Assembly (NCBI GenBank): GCA_937911935.1
Contig: CALDQH010000056.1
Location: forward strand, 1 to 32,650
Origin: an uncultured Bacteroidales bacterium
GTDB taxonomy: Bacteria > Bacteroidota > Bacteroidia > Bacteroidales > Paludibacteraceae
Length of the DNA stretch: 32,650 nt
Reading direction: 5' to 3'
The notes beneath the pieces were generated by a model. The model did no database searches. It saw nothing but the letters and a program-made list of their open reading frames with translations, and had not been told where the DNA came from. Position numbers and translations under genes: made by a program. Below, in pieces: positions 1-7,482 of the stretch (position 1 is the stretch's first letter; every line of letters starts with the position of its first letter).

Positions 1-1669
1 TCTTCTTGATCAAGCCCTGACCTGCACCATCGTGTGGGTGAGCCTTACCTGCGAACAAGAACTGTACTGGGTAATTAGGATTGTTTACAATCTTAGCCAA
101 ACGTTCAAGGTCGGTGAACAACAAGTGAGCACGTTTGTAAGTAGCAAAACGACGACCGAAACCAATGGTAAGAGCGTTAGGATTGATACCGTTTAATACG
201 CTCATGGTACGAGAAGGATTGCCTTGGTTTTTCAACCAGCTTTCGGTATATTTTGCTTTGATGTAATCAATCATTTTAGCTTTCAAAGCTTTGCGGGTTT
301 CCCAAATTTCTTCGTCAGCTACGTTGTAGATTTTTTCCCAGATGTTGGTGTTCGATTGATCACCACGGAATTCTACACCAAAGTTTTTGTCGTGCAATTT
401 TTGCCATTCAGCAACTGCCCAAGTAGGATAGTGAACACCGTTGGTTACATAACCTACGTGCGATTCTTCGGGGAAGTAACCTTGCCAAATGTTTTTGAAC
501 ATATCTTGTGATACTTTACCGTGCAACCAGCTAACGCCGTTTACTTCTTGGCAAGTATTGCAAGCAAATACAGTTACAGAGAATTTTTCGGTCAAGTCAC
601 CAGGAACTTCGCGACCCATGTTCATGAAGTCGGTCCAAGACAAACCAAGTTGGTTTGCATAGTCGTTCATATAGTGTTGGAACAAACCTTCGTCAAATTT
701 GTCGTGACCTGCAGGAACTGGGGTGTGAGTAGTAAACAAACCAGAAACACGTACAAGTTCCATTGCTTCGTTGAACGACAAACCTTGACGCAAGTAGTCA
801 ATTAGACGTTGAACGTTCAAGAATGCAGCGTGACCTTCGTTGCAGTGGTAGATTTCTTTTTCTACGCCCAATTTTTTCAAAGCAGCGATACCACCGATAC
901 CCAACATGATTTCTTGTTTCAAGCGGTGTTCGTTATCACCACCGTAAAGTTGAGAGGTAAGAGCGCGGTCTGCTTCGTTGTTCAAGTCGGTGTCAGAGTC
1001 CAAAAGGATCAATGAGATACGACCTACGTTAACACGCCATAGGTTGCAGAAAATGTTGCGACCAGGATAAGGCAAGCTGATGGTTACTGCGTTGCCGTTT
1101 TCGTCAAGAATTTGTTCGATAGGAAGGTTTTCGAATGCTTGAGCTTCGTATTCAGCGATTTGTTCGCCGTTCATTGAAAGTTTTTGGGTAAAGTAGCCGT
1201 AGCGATACAAGAAACCGATTGCAATCATATCTACGTTGCAGTCTGAAGCTTCTTTCAAGTAGTCACCAGCCAAAACGCCCAAACCACCCGAGTAAATTTT
1301 CAAAACTTCGGTCAAACCATATTCCATGCTGAAGTAAGCAACAGAAGGAACTTTTTTGCTAGGTTTAACGTTCATGTATGCTTTGAATTTAGCATAAACA
1401 TCGTTCATACGTTTCATGAACGCTTTGTTTTTAGCTAAAGCAGTGTATTCGTCAGTTTTTAGTTTTTGAAGTAATAAAACAGGGTTACCACCAACTTTAA
1501 TCCACAATTCGGGATTCATTTCTTCGAAAAGGTCGGTAGCTTCGTAGTTCCAAACCCACCATAGGTTTTTAGAAAGTTCTTGTAATTTGGCAAATTCTTC
1601 GGGAACTTGGAATTTTACCGTTACAGGACGCCAATTAGGATAATTGACATTGCTAACTTGTAATTTCAT
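1..1669 (-). CDS. glgP: Alpha-glucan (glycogen/maltodextrin) phosphorylase, GT35, partial (C-terminus off the left edge)
   Basis: The minus strand is open from the ATG at 1669 to the window edge, giving 556 residues; the family is usually about 850. The start MKLQVSNVNYPNW and the following NLWWVWNYEA segment are the DUF3417-type N-terminus of the Bacteroidota alpha-glucan phosphorylases. Then come YFSMEYGL and YSGGLGVLAGDYLKEASD, the glucan/phosphate-site region of GT35, then HCNEGHAAF and FTTHTPVPAGHD. The last visible residues, FAGKAHPHDGAGQGLI, lie in the C-terminal domain; the PLP-binding lysine would lie outside the window. The enzyme releases glucose-1-phosphate from alpha-1,4-glucans in the cytoplasm. 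It is monocistronic on its upstream side, with its own promoter at 1744-1773 and a leader of about 70 nt. Family assignment is secure; exact substrate (glycogen or maltodextrin) is inference. Confidence 0.95.
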   Translation of the reverse strand, partial: MKLQVSNVNYPNWRPVTVKFQVPEEFAKLQELSKNLWWVWNYEATDLFEEMNPELWIKVGGNPVLLLQKLKTDEYTALAKNKAFMKRMNDVYAKFKAYMNVKPSKKVPSVAYFSMEYGLTEVLKIYSGGLGVLAGDYLKEASDCNVDMIAIGFLYRYGYFTQKLSMNGEQIAEYEAQAFENLPIEQILDENGNAVTISLPYPGRNIFCNLWRVNVGRISLILLDSDTDLNNEADRALTSQLYGGDNEHRLKQEIMLGIGGIAALKKLGVEKEIYHCNEGHAAFLNVQRLIDYLRQGLSFNEAMELVRVSGLFTTHTPVPAGHDKFDEGLFQHYMNDYANQLGLSWTDFMNMGREVPGDLTEKFSVTVFACNTCQEVNGVSWLHGKVSQDMFKNIWQGYFPEESHVGYVTNGVHYPTWAVAEWQKLHDKNFGVEFRGDQSNTNIWEKIYNVADEEIWETRKALKAKMIDYIKAKYTESWLKNQGNPSRTMSVLNGINPNALTIGFGRRFATYKRAHLLFTDLERLAKIVNNPNYPVQFLFAGKAHPHDGAGQGLIKK

Positions 1670-1717
1670 AATGAGGTTATAAGATTAATAATAATTTGTT
1701 TAATATTTAATAAGGTG

Positions 1718-1739
1718 TATCTCATTTTTTTACGAGATA
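1718..1739 (-). promoter_or_regulatory. Inverted repeat at the 5' end of the glgP leader
   Basis: TATCTC (1718-1723) and GAGATA (1734-1739) are perfect complements around an A/T-rich 10-nt loop. The repeat begins about where transcription from the 1744-1773 promoter should start, so the mRNA would begin in a small hairpin. It could stabilise the 5' end or be an operator. A 6-bp stem is short, so function is inference. Confidence 0.4.
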
Positions 1740-1743
1740 GTCG

Positions 1744-1773
1744 CAAAGTTAGTATTTTTATTTGATAGGGCAA
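1744..1773 (-). promoter_or_regulatory. Bacteroidota sigma-ABfr-type promoter of glgP
   Basis: On the minus strand TTG (1773-1771), a 19-bp spacer, then TAACTTTG (1751-1744) match the Bacteroidota -33/-7 consensus TTG-N19-TAnnTTTG exactly. Transcription would start near 1738, leaving a leader of about 70 nt before the glgP ATG at 1669. Confidence 0.75.
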
Positions 1774-1837
1774 GTAGATATTTTAAAAATTGTAATCAAA
1801 TATTGGTGCGTTTGTTAATTTTGCGTTGAAGGTACAA

Positions 1838-1853
1838 TTTCAAACGTTTGAAA
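1838..1853. promoter_or_regulatory. 16-bp perfect palindrome, LacI/GalR-like operator candidate
   Basis: TTTCAAACGTTTGAAA is a perfect palindrome. Its core CAAACGTTTG with a central CG is the classic core of LacI/GalR family operators (the PurR site has the same core). It sits about 65 bp upstream of the glgP -33 element, a place suited to an activator or distal operator. No LacI-family gene is in the window. Alternatively it is structure beyond the M3 peptidase terminator. Confidence 0.45.
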
Positions 1854-1860
1854 AGAATAT

Positions 1861-1902
1861 AAAAAAAATATCCCTTTTGCTGTTAATTTACAGGCAAAAG
1901 GG
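1861..1902 (-). terminator. Rho-independent terminator of the rel-M3 peptidase operon
   Basis: CCCTTTTGC (from 1872) and GCAAAAGGG (to 1902) form a 9-bp stem, extended by TGT/ACA around a short AT loop. On the minus strand the stem is followed after a few bases by a run of eight T (1868-1861). It lies about 100 nt past the M3 peptidase stop, so the octamer array at 1934-2005 would be transcribed as 3' UTR. Confidence 0.75.
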
Positions 1903-1933
1903 TTATTTTATTACAAAAGTGTTACAATTTGAT

Positions 1934-2005
1934 GGTAATTCGGTGATTTGGTGATTTGGTGATTTGAGAATTATCGACTCACCGACTCACCGCATCACCG
2001 ACTCA
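1934..2005. repeat. 72-bp octamer array with 4-1-4 inverted architecture at the M3 peptidase stop codon
   Basis: Nine consecutive 8-bp units in strict register on the plus strand: GGTAATTC, GGTGATTT three times, centre GAGAATTA, then TCGACTCA, CCGACTCA, CCGCATCA, CCGACTCA. The left units carry GGTGA and the right units read across their joins as TCACC, so the two halves are complementary at the 5-bp core while the 3-bp spacers differ. The last TCA (2003-2005) is the complement of the M3 peptidase TGA stop. The same length and 4-1-4 layout occurs at 26785-26856. Confidence 0.85.
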
Positions 2006-4099
2006 CCGTCCCTGAATGCCATCGCGCTTTAAAAGGGCGTCAATAGTGGGTTCACTGCCCTTAAATGCAACGTACAGGTGTGCCGGGTGCTCGCTGCCGC
2101 CTTTGCGTAAAATGCAGTTTCTGAAACGGTTACCAATTTCGCGGCTGATACCTCCGTGGGCGCGGAACACCGCAAAGGCGTCGGCATCGAGCACCTCAGC
2201 CCACTTGTATCCGTAATAGCCAGCAGCATACCCACCCGCAAACAAGTGGGAGAATTGCGTGCTCATGCACACGCCCGCCGTGGGCTGAAAAAACGCAGTT
2301 TTTTGGCACACCGTACGTTCAAACTGCTCTACACTGCCATCAAAAGGCTCTTTTAGCGTGTGCCAAGCCATATCGATGTAACCAAAACTCAGCTGACGTA
2401 TGCAGGCGTATGCGGCTAAATACGTGCGCGAGGTTTTGAGGGCATCGACCAAACTATCGGGAATAACCTCGTCTGTTTGGTAATGATGTGCCACGTGTCT
2501 TAAAAAATGCGTTTCGGTGGCAAAGTTTTCCATCAATTGCGAGGGTAGTTCTACAAAATCGCGGGGAACATTTGTGCCACTCTGGCTGGCGTATGTTACA
2601 TCCGACAACAACCCATGAAGTGCGTGCCCAAATTCGTGCAAAAGCGTTAGCACCTCATCAAAGGTGAGCAACGAGGGCGCATCGGGTGTAGAAGGCGTAA
2701 AATTCATGACAATGGATACGTGTGGATGCACCTGCTTGCCATCGCGTCTGTATTGTTGACGGAACTCGGTCATCCATGCACCGCCGCGCTTGTTGCTGCG
2801 TGGAAAGAAATCGGCATACAGCAGTCCTAAATATTGTTGGTTTTCGTCATATACCTCGTAAACCTTAACATCGGGGTGGTATTTCTGGATCTCGTGGTTC
2901 TCTTTAAAACTCACGCCGTACAGTTCGGTAGCCAACCAATAAACACCATCTATCACGCGGTTTAATTCAAAATAGGGGCGTAGTAACTCGTCGCTAAAAT
3001 GATAGGTTTCTTCTTTGTATTTTTCGGTATAATATGCCCAATCCCAGGGTTTTAATTCAAATAAACTATCGTTTTCGAGTTTTTGAGCATAGGCTGTAAT
3101 TTGCTGTTTTTCTTGCAGGGCTTTGGGGTAATAAACCTCTCTTAGTTGGTCTAATAAACGATATACGCCTTCGTTATTTTGCGCCATGTTGCGTTGCAAC
3201 TTGTAGCTTCCATAGTCCTCGCAATTCATTAGTTTAGCCAATGCAAGGCGGTGATTTACAATGTCTTTAACCAATTGGTTGTTGTCGTTATCGCCTCCTT
3301 GATTTCCTTTTTGGTTGTATGCCATGTACAACGTTTTGCGCAATTCGCGGTTTTGGGCATACTGCATAAAAGGCAAGTAACTGGGCATGCTTAAATCAAA
3401 TACCCATCCTTCCAATCCTTTCTCGTTTGCTTTCGTTTGGGCAGCCGCCAATGCGGTTGCGGGCAAACCAGCCACATCTTGCTCTTGGGTTAAGTGCAGT
3501 TGGTAGGCGTTGGTTTCTTTGAGTACGTGCTGTCCAAATGTTAGGGTCTCTGTACTCAATTGGCTACATAGGGCAGAAAAAGCAGCCTTGTCTTGTTCAT
3601 TCAGGTTGGCACCCGAACGAATAAAGGTCAAATAAGTATCTTCTAATAGTTTGCGCTTGTCGCCCGTAAGTTTATCTTTTTCTTGTTGGTAAACGGTTTT
3701 AACCCGTTCAAAAAGGGCTTTGTTTTGAAAAACCTTGTTGGATGCCTCAGATAGAATAGGCGAGTAGCGGTTGGCTATTTCGTCTAATTGATCGCATGTG
3801 GCAGCCTCGGTTAAGTTGAAAAGAACAGAGGTTACGCGATCCAAAATATCGCTTCCTTTTTCTAAGGCTTCGATGGTATTCTCAAACGTGGGAGCCTGGG
3901 GTTGCGTCGCCAAAGCCTGGATGTAATCTTCTTGTTCTTTTAAGCCTTTCTCTAAGGCTTCGGTATAATCTTCTAGTTGTATTTCGTTAAAGGGAACACT
4001 CTCAAAAGGGGTGTTATAGGGTTGCAAAAAGACATTCTGACGGCTTTCTGCTGCTTGTGCACAGTGAATCATGGCAATTAAAATTAAAATAAGTTTCAT
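2003..4099 (-). CDS. M3 family zinc oligopeptidase (peptidyl-dipeptidase Dcp/OpdA-like), exported
   Basis: 698 residues, a full-length M3 metallopeptidase. The N-terminus MKLILILIAMIHCAQAAES looks like a signal peptide, so the enzyme is probably periplasmic and degrades short peptides. The zinc motif HEFGHALH lies near residues 487-494, and the downstream FVELPSQLMENF supplies the third zinc ligand Glu. The N-terminal half is the helical substrate-channel region (YNTPFESVPFNEI onward, typical of Dcp). The ATG overlaps the rel stop codon by 4 bp (ATGA), so translation is probably coupled, with AAAGG just before the start. The stop codon is part of an octamer repeat array. The C-terminal sequence looks complete for the family, so the array has not visibly truncated it. 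Dcp versus oligopeptidase A specificity cannot be told apart here. Confidence 0.93.
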   Translation of the reverse strand: MKLILILIAMIHCAQAAESRQNVFLQPYNTPFESVPFNEIQLEDYTEALEKGLKEQEDYIQALATQPQAPTFENTIEALEKGSDILDRVTSVLFNLTEAATCDQLDEIANRYSPILSEASNKVFQNKALFERVKTVYQQEKDKLTGDKRKLLEDTYLTFIRSGANLNEQDKAAFSALCSQLSTETLTFGQHVLKETNAYQLHLTQEQDVAGLPATALAAAQTKANEKGLEGWVFDLSMPSYLPFMQYAQNRELRKTLYMAYNQKGNQGGDNDNNQLVKDIVNHRLALAKLMNCEDYGSYKLQRNMAQNNEGVYRLLDQLREVYYPKALQEKQQITAYAQKLENDSLFELKPWDWAYYTEKYKEETYHFSDELLRPYFELNRVIDGVYWLATELYGVSFKENHEIQKYHPDVKVYEVYDENQQYLGLLYADFFPRSNKRGGAWMTEFRQQYRRDGKQVHPHVSIVMNFTPSTPDAPSLLTFDEVLTLLHEFGHALHGLLSDVTYASQSGTNVPRDFVELPSQLMENFATETHFLRHVAHHYQTDEVIPDSLVDALKTSRTYLAAYACIRQLSFGYIDMAWHTLKEPFDGSVEQFERTVCQKTAFFQPTAGVCMSTQFSHLFAGGYAAGYYGYKWAEVLDADAFAVFRAHGGISREIGNRFRNCILRKGGSEHPAHLYVAFKGSEPTIDALLKRDGIQGR

Positions 4100-6297
4100 C
4101 CTTTGTTGATGCGGCTTACGTGTTCAATACCTTCGATGGCTTGTAGTTTTTCGCAGATAGCATTGATTTCGCTTGCATTTTCTACCGCAATGTTGATAAC
4201 AGCTCTAAAGATGCCACCAATAGTCGAAACTTTCAGTTCGTTGATGTTGTTGTCAAATTGGTTGGATATAATCTCTATGATATCCATGAGCATGCGTTTT
4301 CTGTCCAACCCTTTTATTTCGACAAAGGCAAAGAATTCACTTTGAGGAACGTCATTCCAATGAACGGATACAATTTTAGGACCTTGTTGCGATTTGAGTC
4401 GCAAGGCTTCTTCGCAGTTTCGATGGTGTATAGAAATGGTACCATCGGCATTCCTAAAGCCAATTACCTCGTCGCCTGGAATAGCATTACAACAGGGGCA
4501 TGTGTGTTGTGAACCTGCCGAAAGGATGTTTTGCGCTTCGTCCATTTGAGGACTCGCAACCAATTGTTTAAAGGTTTCTTCGTCAACTATTTTTCTGCCG
4601 TTTTTAGATGCTAACGAGAATAGTTGGTTGATGGTGATTTCTTCTTTGCCCAAGCCAATGAGCAAATCGTCTAATGTTTGATACGAGAAGTGCTGTAAAA
4701 TGGTTTTTTGCACGATAGGCGATATGTACTCGCCTACAGATTGTTTCATGCCTAAGGCTTTAAAAGTATCATTTAGGATCTTTTCGCCTTTTTCTCTGAA
4801 CAATTTGTTGGCTTGCTTGGATAGATGTGCCAGCTCGCGTTTGCCTCGAATGGTAGTTACGTAGTTAATCCATTCGGGTTGTGGTTGCTGTTGCTTGGAT
4901 GTTAAAATTTCTACTTGGTCGCCGCTTTGCAACTCGTAGTTGAGGGGAACCAATTTGTTGTTTACTTTGGCACCAATACAATGGCGTCCGATGTCGGTGT
5001 GAATTTCGAACGCAAAATCGAGGGCAGTGGCTCCCGTTGGCATGATTTTCATTTCGCCTTTGGGTGTAAAAACAAAAATTTCGGCATCGTATAGCGTTAG
5101 CTTGAACGTGTCCAGGAATTGCATGGCATCCGAGTCGGGATGTTTGAGTAGGTCGTTGATGGTACCCAACCATTCTTCAATTTTCGATTCGCTCGAGGAG
5201 TAGTCTTTTTTGTAGTTCCAATGTGCCGCCAAGCCTTTTTCGGCAATGTCGTCCATGCGGTGGCTACGAATTTGAACTTCTATCCACAAACCATCAGGTC
5301 CCATAACGGTAACGTGCAAAGCTTCGTAGCCGTTAGATTTGGGCGTAGTAACCCAGTCTCTGGTGCGCGAGGGGTGTGGGGTATAGATTTGAGTAATCAA
5401 GTTGTAAATGCGCCAACATTCTTGTCTTTCGTCGGCACCGGGGTGGGGCTCAAATACGATGCGCGCCCCTAAAATGTCGTAAACCTCTTCGAACGGGATG
5501 TGTTTGGCTTGCATTTTGCTCCAAATGGAGTAGGCAGATTTGATGCGTTCTTTCATGACAAACTCAAATCCCATGGACAAAAGTCGGTTCATGATGGGCA
5601 GTGAGAAACGGTCGTATTGCTCCATGCGTTTGTCGCGCTCGGCAGCCAATCGGGTAGCAATAAACTCGTATTTTTCGGGGTAGTTGTATTTAAAACTCAA
5701 ATCCTCCAATTCGGTTTTGATGGAGAATAATCCCAAACGGTGTGCCAGTGGAGCGTAGATGTATTCGGTTTCGCCTGCAATTTTGTATTGTTTATTGACG
5801 GGTTGCGAATCGAGTGTGCGCATGTTGTGCAGGCGGTCGGCAATCTTGATTAGCACCACGCGTATGTCTTGCGACATGGTTACAATCAAGCGACGAAAGT
5901 TTTCGGCTTGTGCCGATGCTTGCTCGCCAAAAACACCACCCGATAGTTTGGTGAGTCCACTTACAATTTGTGCTACTTTCTCGCCAAACAGATTGCTGAT
6001 GTCCTCGACGGTGTATTCGGTATCCTCAACTACATCGTGTAGTAGCGCGGCACAAATAGAGGTAGAACCTAAACCAATATCTTTGCATACAATGTGTGCT
6101 ACTGCAATGGGGTGCAGAATGTAAGGCTCTCCCGATTTTCGACGAATCCCATAATGCGCCTGATAAGCAAATTGGTATGCTTTGCGTATGATGTCTTCTT
6201 TCTTTCCATGTTGAGATGCCATGTAGTCCTTAAGCATGCGCTCAAAGGTTTGGTCTATCATCTCTTTTTCTTTCCGTAATACTTGCTCTTTAGACAT
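4096..6297 (-). CDS. Bifunctional (p)ppGpp synthetase/hydrolase, RelA/SpoT (Rel) family
   Basis: 733 residues, the usual long-RSH length. An N-terminal HD hydrolase domain has His62 (in LHPIAVAHIV) and HDVVEDT at 87-93, followed by IKIADRLHNMRTL, so hydrolase residues are intact. The synthetase domain follows with RIKSAYSIWSKM, DILGARIVFEP, KSNGYEALHVTV and EVQIRSHRMDDIAEKGLAAHW, also intact. A TGS domain begins at EIFVFTPKGE, then the conserved zinc-finger-like segment CPCCNAIPGDEVIGF with HHRNC, then a C-terminal ACT domain. It makes and degrades the stringent-response alarmone in the cytoplasm. The gene heads an operon with the M3 peptidase (4-bp overlap). No clear TAnnTTTG promoter is seen in the 243 bp upstream. 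With both activities intact this is a Rel-type enzyme rather than a RelA with a dead HD domain. Confidence 0.96.
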   Translation of the reverse strand: MSKEQVLRKEKEMIDQTFERMLKDYMASQHGKKEDIIRKAYQFAYQAHYGIRRKSGEPYILHPIAVAHIVCKDIGLGSTSICAALLHDVVEDTEYTVEDISNLFGEKVAQIVSGLTKLSGGVFGEQASAQAENFRRLIVTMSQDIRVVLIKIADRLHNMRTLDSQPVNKQYKIAGETEYIYAPLAHRLGLFSIKTELEDLSFKYNYPEKYEFIATRLAAERDKRMEQYDRFSLPIMNRLLSMGFEFVMKERIKSAYSIWSKMQAKHIPFEEVYDILGARIVFEPHPGADERQECWRIYNLITQIYTPHPSRTRDWVTTPKSNGYEALHVTVMGPDGLWIEVQIRSHRMDDIAEKGLAAHWNYKKDYSSSESKIEEWLGTINDLLKHPDSDAMQFLDTFKLTLYDAEIFVFTPKGEMKIMPTGATALDFAFEIHTDIGRHCIGAKVNNKLVPLNYELQSGDQVEILTSKQQQPQPEWINYVTTIRGKRELAHLSKQANKLFREKGEKILNDTFKALGMKQSVGEYISPIVQKTILQHFSYQTLDDLLIGLGKEEITINQLFSLASKNGRKIVDEETFKQLVASPQMDEAQNILSAGSQHTCPCCNAIPGDEVIGFRNADGTISIHHRNCEEALRLKSQQGPKIVSVHWNDVPQSEFFAFVEIKGLDRKRMLMDIIEIISNQFDNNINELKVSTIGGIFRAVINIAVENASEINAICEKLQAIEGIEHVSRINKG

Positions 6298-6377
6298 ATC
6301 GTAAAAAATGATAGTTGATAAAGGAGAAAGGAGAAATTTAAATGAATTACCTCCTTCCTTTTTTTCTAGTTTAATGA

Positions 6378-6535
6378 GCGTTTGTGTTTTTCTACATAGT
6401 GGAGCGCAGGAAGTAGATTTTTTTATTTAAAAGCGTTAGCAAAAGGTGCTGTTTGAGCCGGATGGCGAGTTCAGCTTTTGTAGCTTTTAAGTGAAAAAAT
6501 CCCTGTGCGTAACGTGGTAGAAAAACACAAATGCG
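6378..6535. repeat. 158-bp imperfect palindrome, MITE/REP-like element or large hairpin
   Basis: The ends share 15 identical bases in inverted orientation (TTTGTGTTTTTCTAC at 6381-6395 and its complement at 6517-6531), with partial matches further out. An inner pair of 19-bp arms (6416-6434 and 6483-6501) matches at 17 positions. A third pair CAAAAG/CTTTTG (6440-6445 and 6475-6480) surrounds a small GCC-GGAT-GGC hairpin. The two mismatches in the inner arms and the first one outside the 15-bp ends are all G-U compatible in plus-strand RNA. No target-site duplication is obvious. It occupies nearly all the space between the PorP-like gene and rel and could also act as a terminator for the T9SS operon. 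Confidence 0.75.
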
Positions 6536-6540
6536 AATGC

Positions 6541-7464
6541 TTACCATTCTGCAAAGCGAGGCGTTTTGTACGTGTTGCTTCTGGTTTTAAAGCGGAATGT
6601 TAGCATCAATTCGTGTGTGCCCGTGTTGTATTGGTTTAAATCGGTTAGGTTGTAACTATAAGCATAGCCCAATTTAACGTAATCGGAAATATTAAACCCA
6701 ATCATCGGAACTACTGCCTGTGGAGCTAATGCATCTTTCATGCGATAGGAAGCTCCAAACCAAATTGCTTTTGTGTATTCAACCAACAAGTTGATTTCTT
6801 CGTTTACCACTACATTGTCGTAATGTACCGAGGCACTTGGAATAATGTTCCAATACCTGCCCAATTCAAAGCGGTATCGGGTATAGGCGTAATAATTAAC
6901 CGATGGAAATCTGACATCTTTGGGCATAAAGTAACGTTGAAGATGCGTTATCGAAGCACCGATTACCCAGTTTTTAAAGGTATATTGGATACCAAAATTA
7001 ACATCGGGTGCAATTTGGGTGTCTTTTTCGTAATAACTAAGGGGATCATCCTCGTTTTCGTAAATATTGCCAGAGGCATCGTATTGGCGCATTTGTACGC
7101 CTGCTCCTACACCCAACGATAGGGTCTGGTTTTTGCCAATGCCAATGTGGTAGGCGTAGTTGATGAGTGCACCCATTGAATTGATGGGTCCGTATTTGTC
7201 GTACATAACCGATACACCAAAACCAGAATTGATAGAGGGAGCCAATACATCAAAATTAAGCAAGGCTGTGGTGGGTGCACCCTCGTAGCCCATAAATTGA
7301 TGGCGTCCTAATAGGGTGATGTTGCCCATCCAGGTAGAACCTGTGGTGGCAGGGTTATAGTGCGTTTGTGTAAGCAAACTTTGATTTAGCTGAGGGTCTG
7401 TTTGGGCATAAGCCAATGCAGGCACAATGGCCAAAAGTAAACCTATTTTCTTCAGTATATTCAT
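6541..7464 (-). CDS. PorP/SprF family type IX secretion-associated outer-membrane protein
   Basis: 307 residues with signal peptide MNILKKIGLLLAIVPALAYAQ. The mature start TDPQLNQSLLTQTHYNPATTGS is the hallmark PorP/SprF opening (DPqfsqy..n...iNPA.aG). The rest has alternating aromatic beta-strand character ending in LMLTFRFKTR, as expected for a 14-strand outer-membrane barrel. In F. johnsoniae SprF, a member of this family, is needed for surface delivery of SprB, a type B CTD cargo. Here the gene lies 18 bp downstream of the OmpA/PorE-like gene and is the last of a three-gene operon headed by a type B-like cargo, so it is most likely that cargo's dedicated partner (inference from family and context). 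It is probably a paralogue, not the core PorP of a porPKLMN cluster, since porK-N are absent. Confidence 0.9.
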   Translation of the reverse strand: MNILKKIGLLLAIVPALAYAQTDPQLNQSLLTQTHYNPATTGSTWMGNITLLGRHQFMGYEGAPTTALLNFDVLAPSINSGFGVSVMYDKYGPINSMGALINYAYHIGIGKNQTLSLGVGAGVQMRQYDASGNIYENEDDPLSYYEKDTQIAPDVNFGIQYTFKNWVIGASITHLQRYFMPKDVRFPSVNYYAYTRYRFELGRYWNIIPSASVHYDNVVVNEEINLLVEYTKAIWFGASYRMKDALAPQAVVPMIGFNISDYVKLGYAYSYNLTDLNQYNTGTHELMLTFRFKTRSNTYKTPRFAEW

Positions 7465-7482
7465 AGTCGTTTAATTTGAAGG

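Larger units (their letters stand above)
1670..2002. other. 333-bp gene-free region between glgP and the M3 peptidase gene
   Basis: No plausible coding sequence is present. The region holds, from left to right, the glgP leader with its inverted repeat, the glgP promoter, a 16-bp LacI-like palindrome, the minus-strand terminator and most of an octamer repeat array; these are listed separately. Confidence 0.8.

Noticed and set aside
224..1015. Three plus-strand open frames of 68-95 codons
   Set aside because: They are antisense shadows of the glgP coding sequence, which shows continuous family motifs on the minus strand.
1934..2005. GGTGAT/TCACC cores as extended Shine-Dalgarno and 16S tail mimic
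   Set aside because: The core resembles part of the extended E. coli anti-SD region, but as I recall the Bacteroidota 16S 3' end reads ACACC before CTCC, not TCACC, and the array at 1934 is past a stop codon.
6320..6365. Hairpin AAGGAG/CTCCTT followed by T run, as a plus-strand terminator; also orphan AAGGAGG on the minus strand
   Set aside because: No plus-strand gene ends there, and no start codon follows the minus-strand AAGGAGG at ribosome distance, so neither reading is supported.
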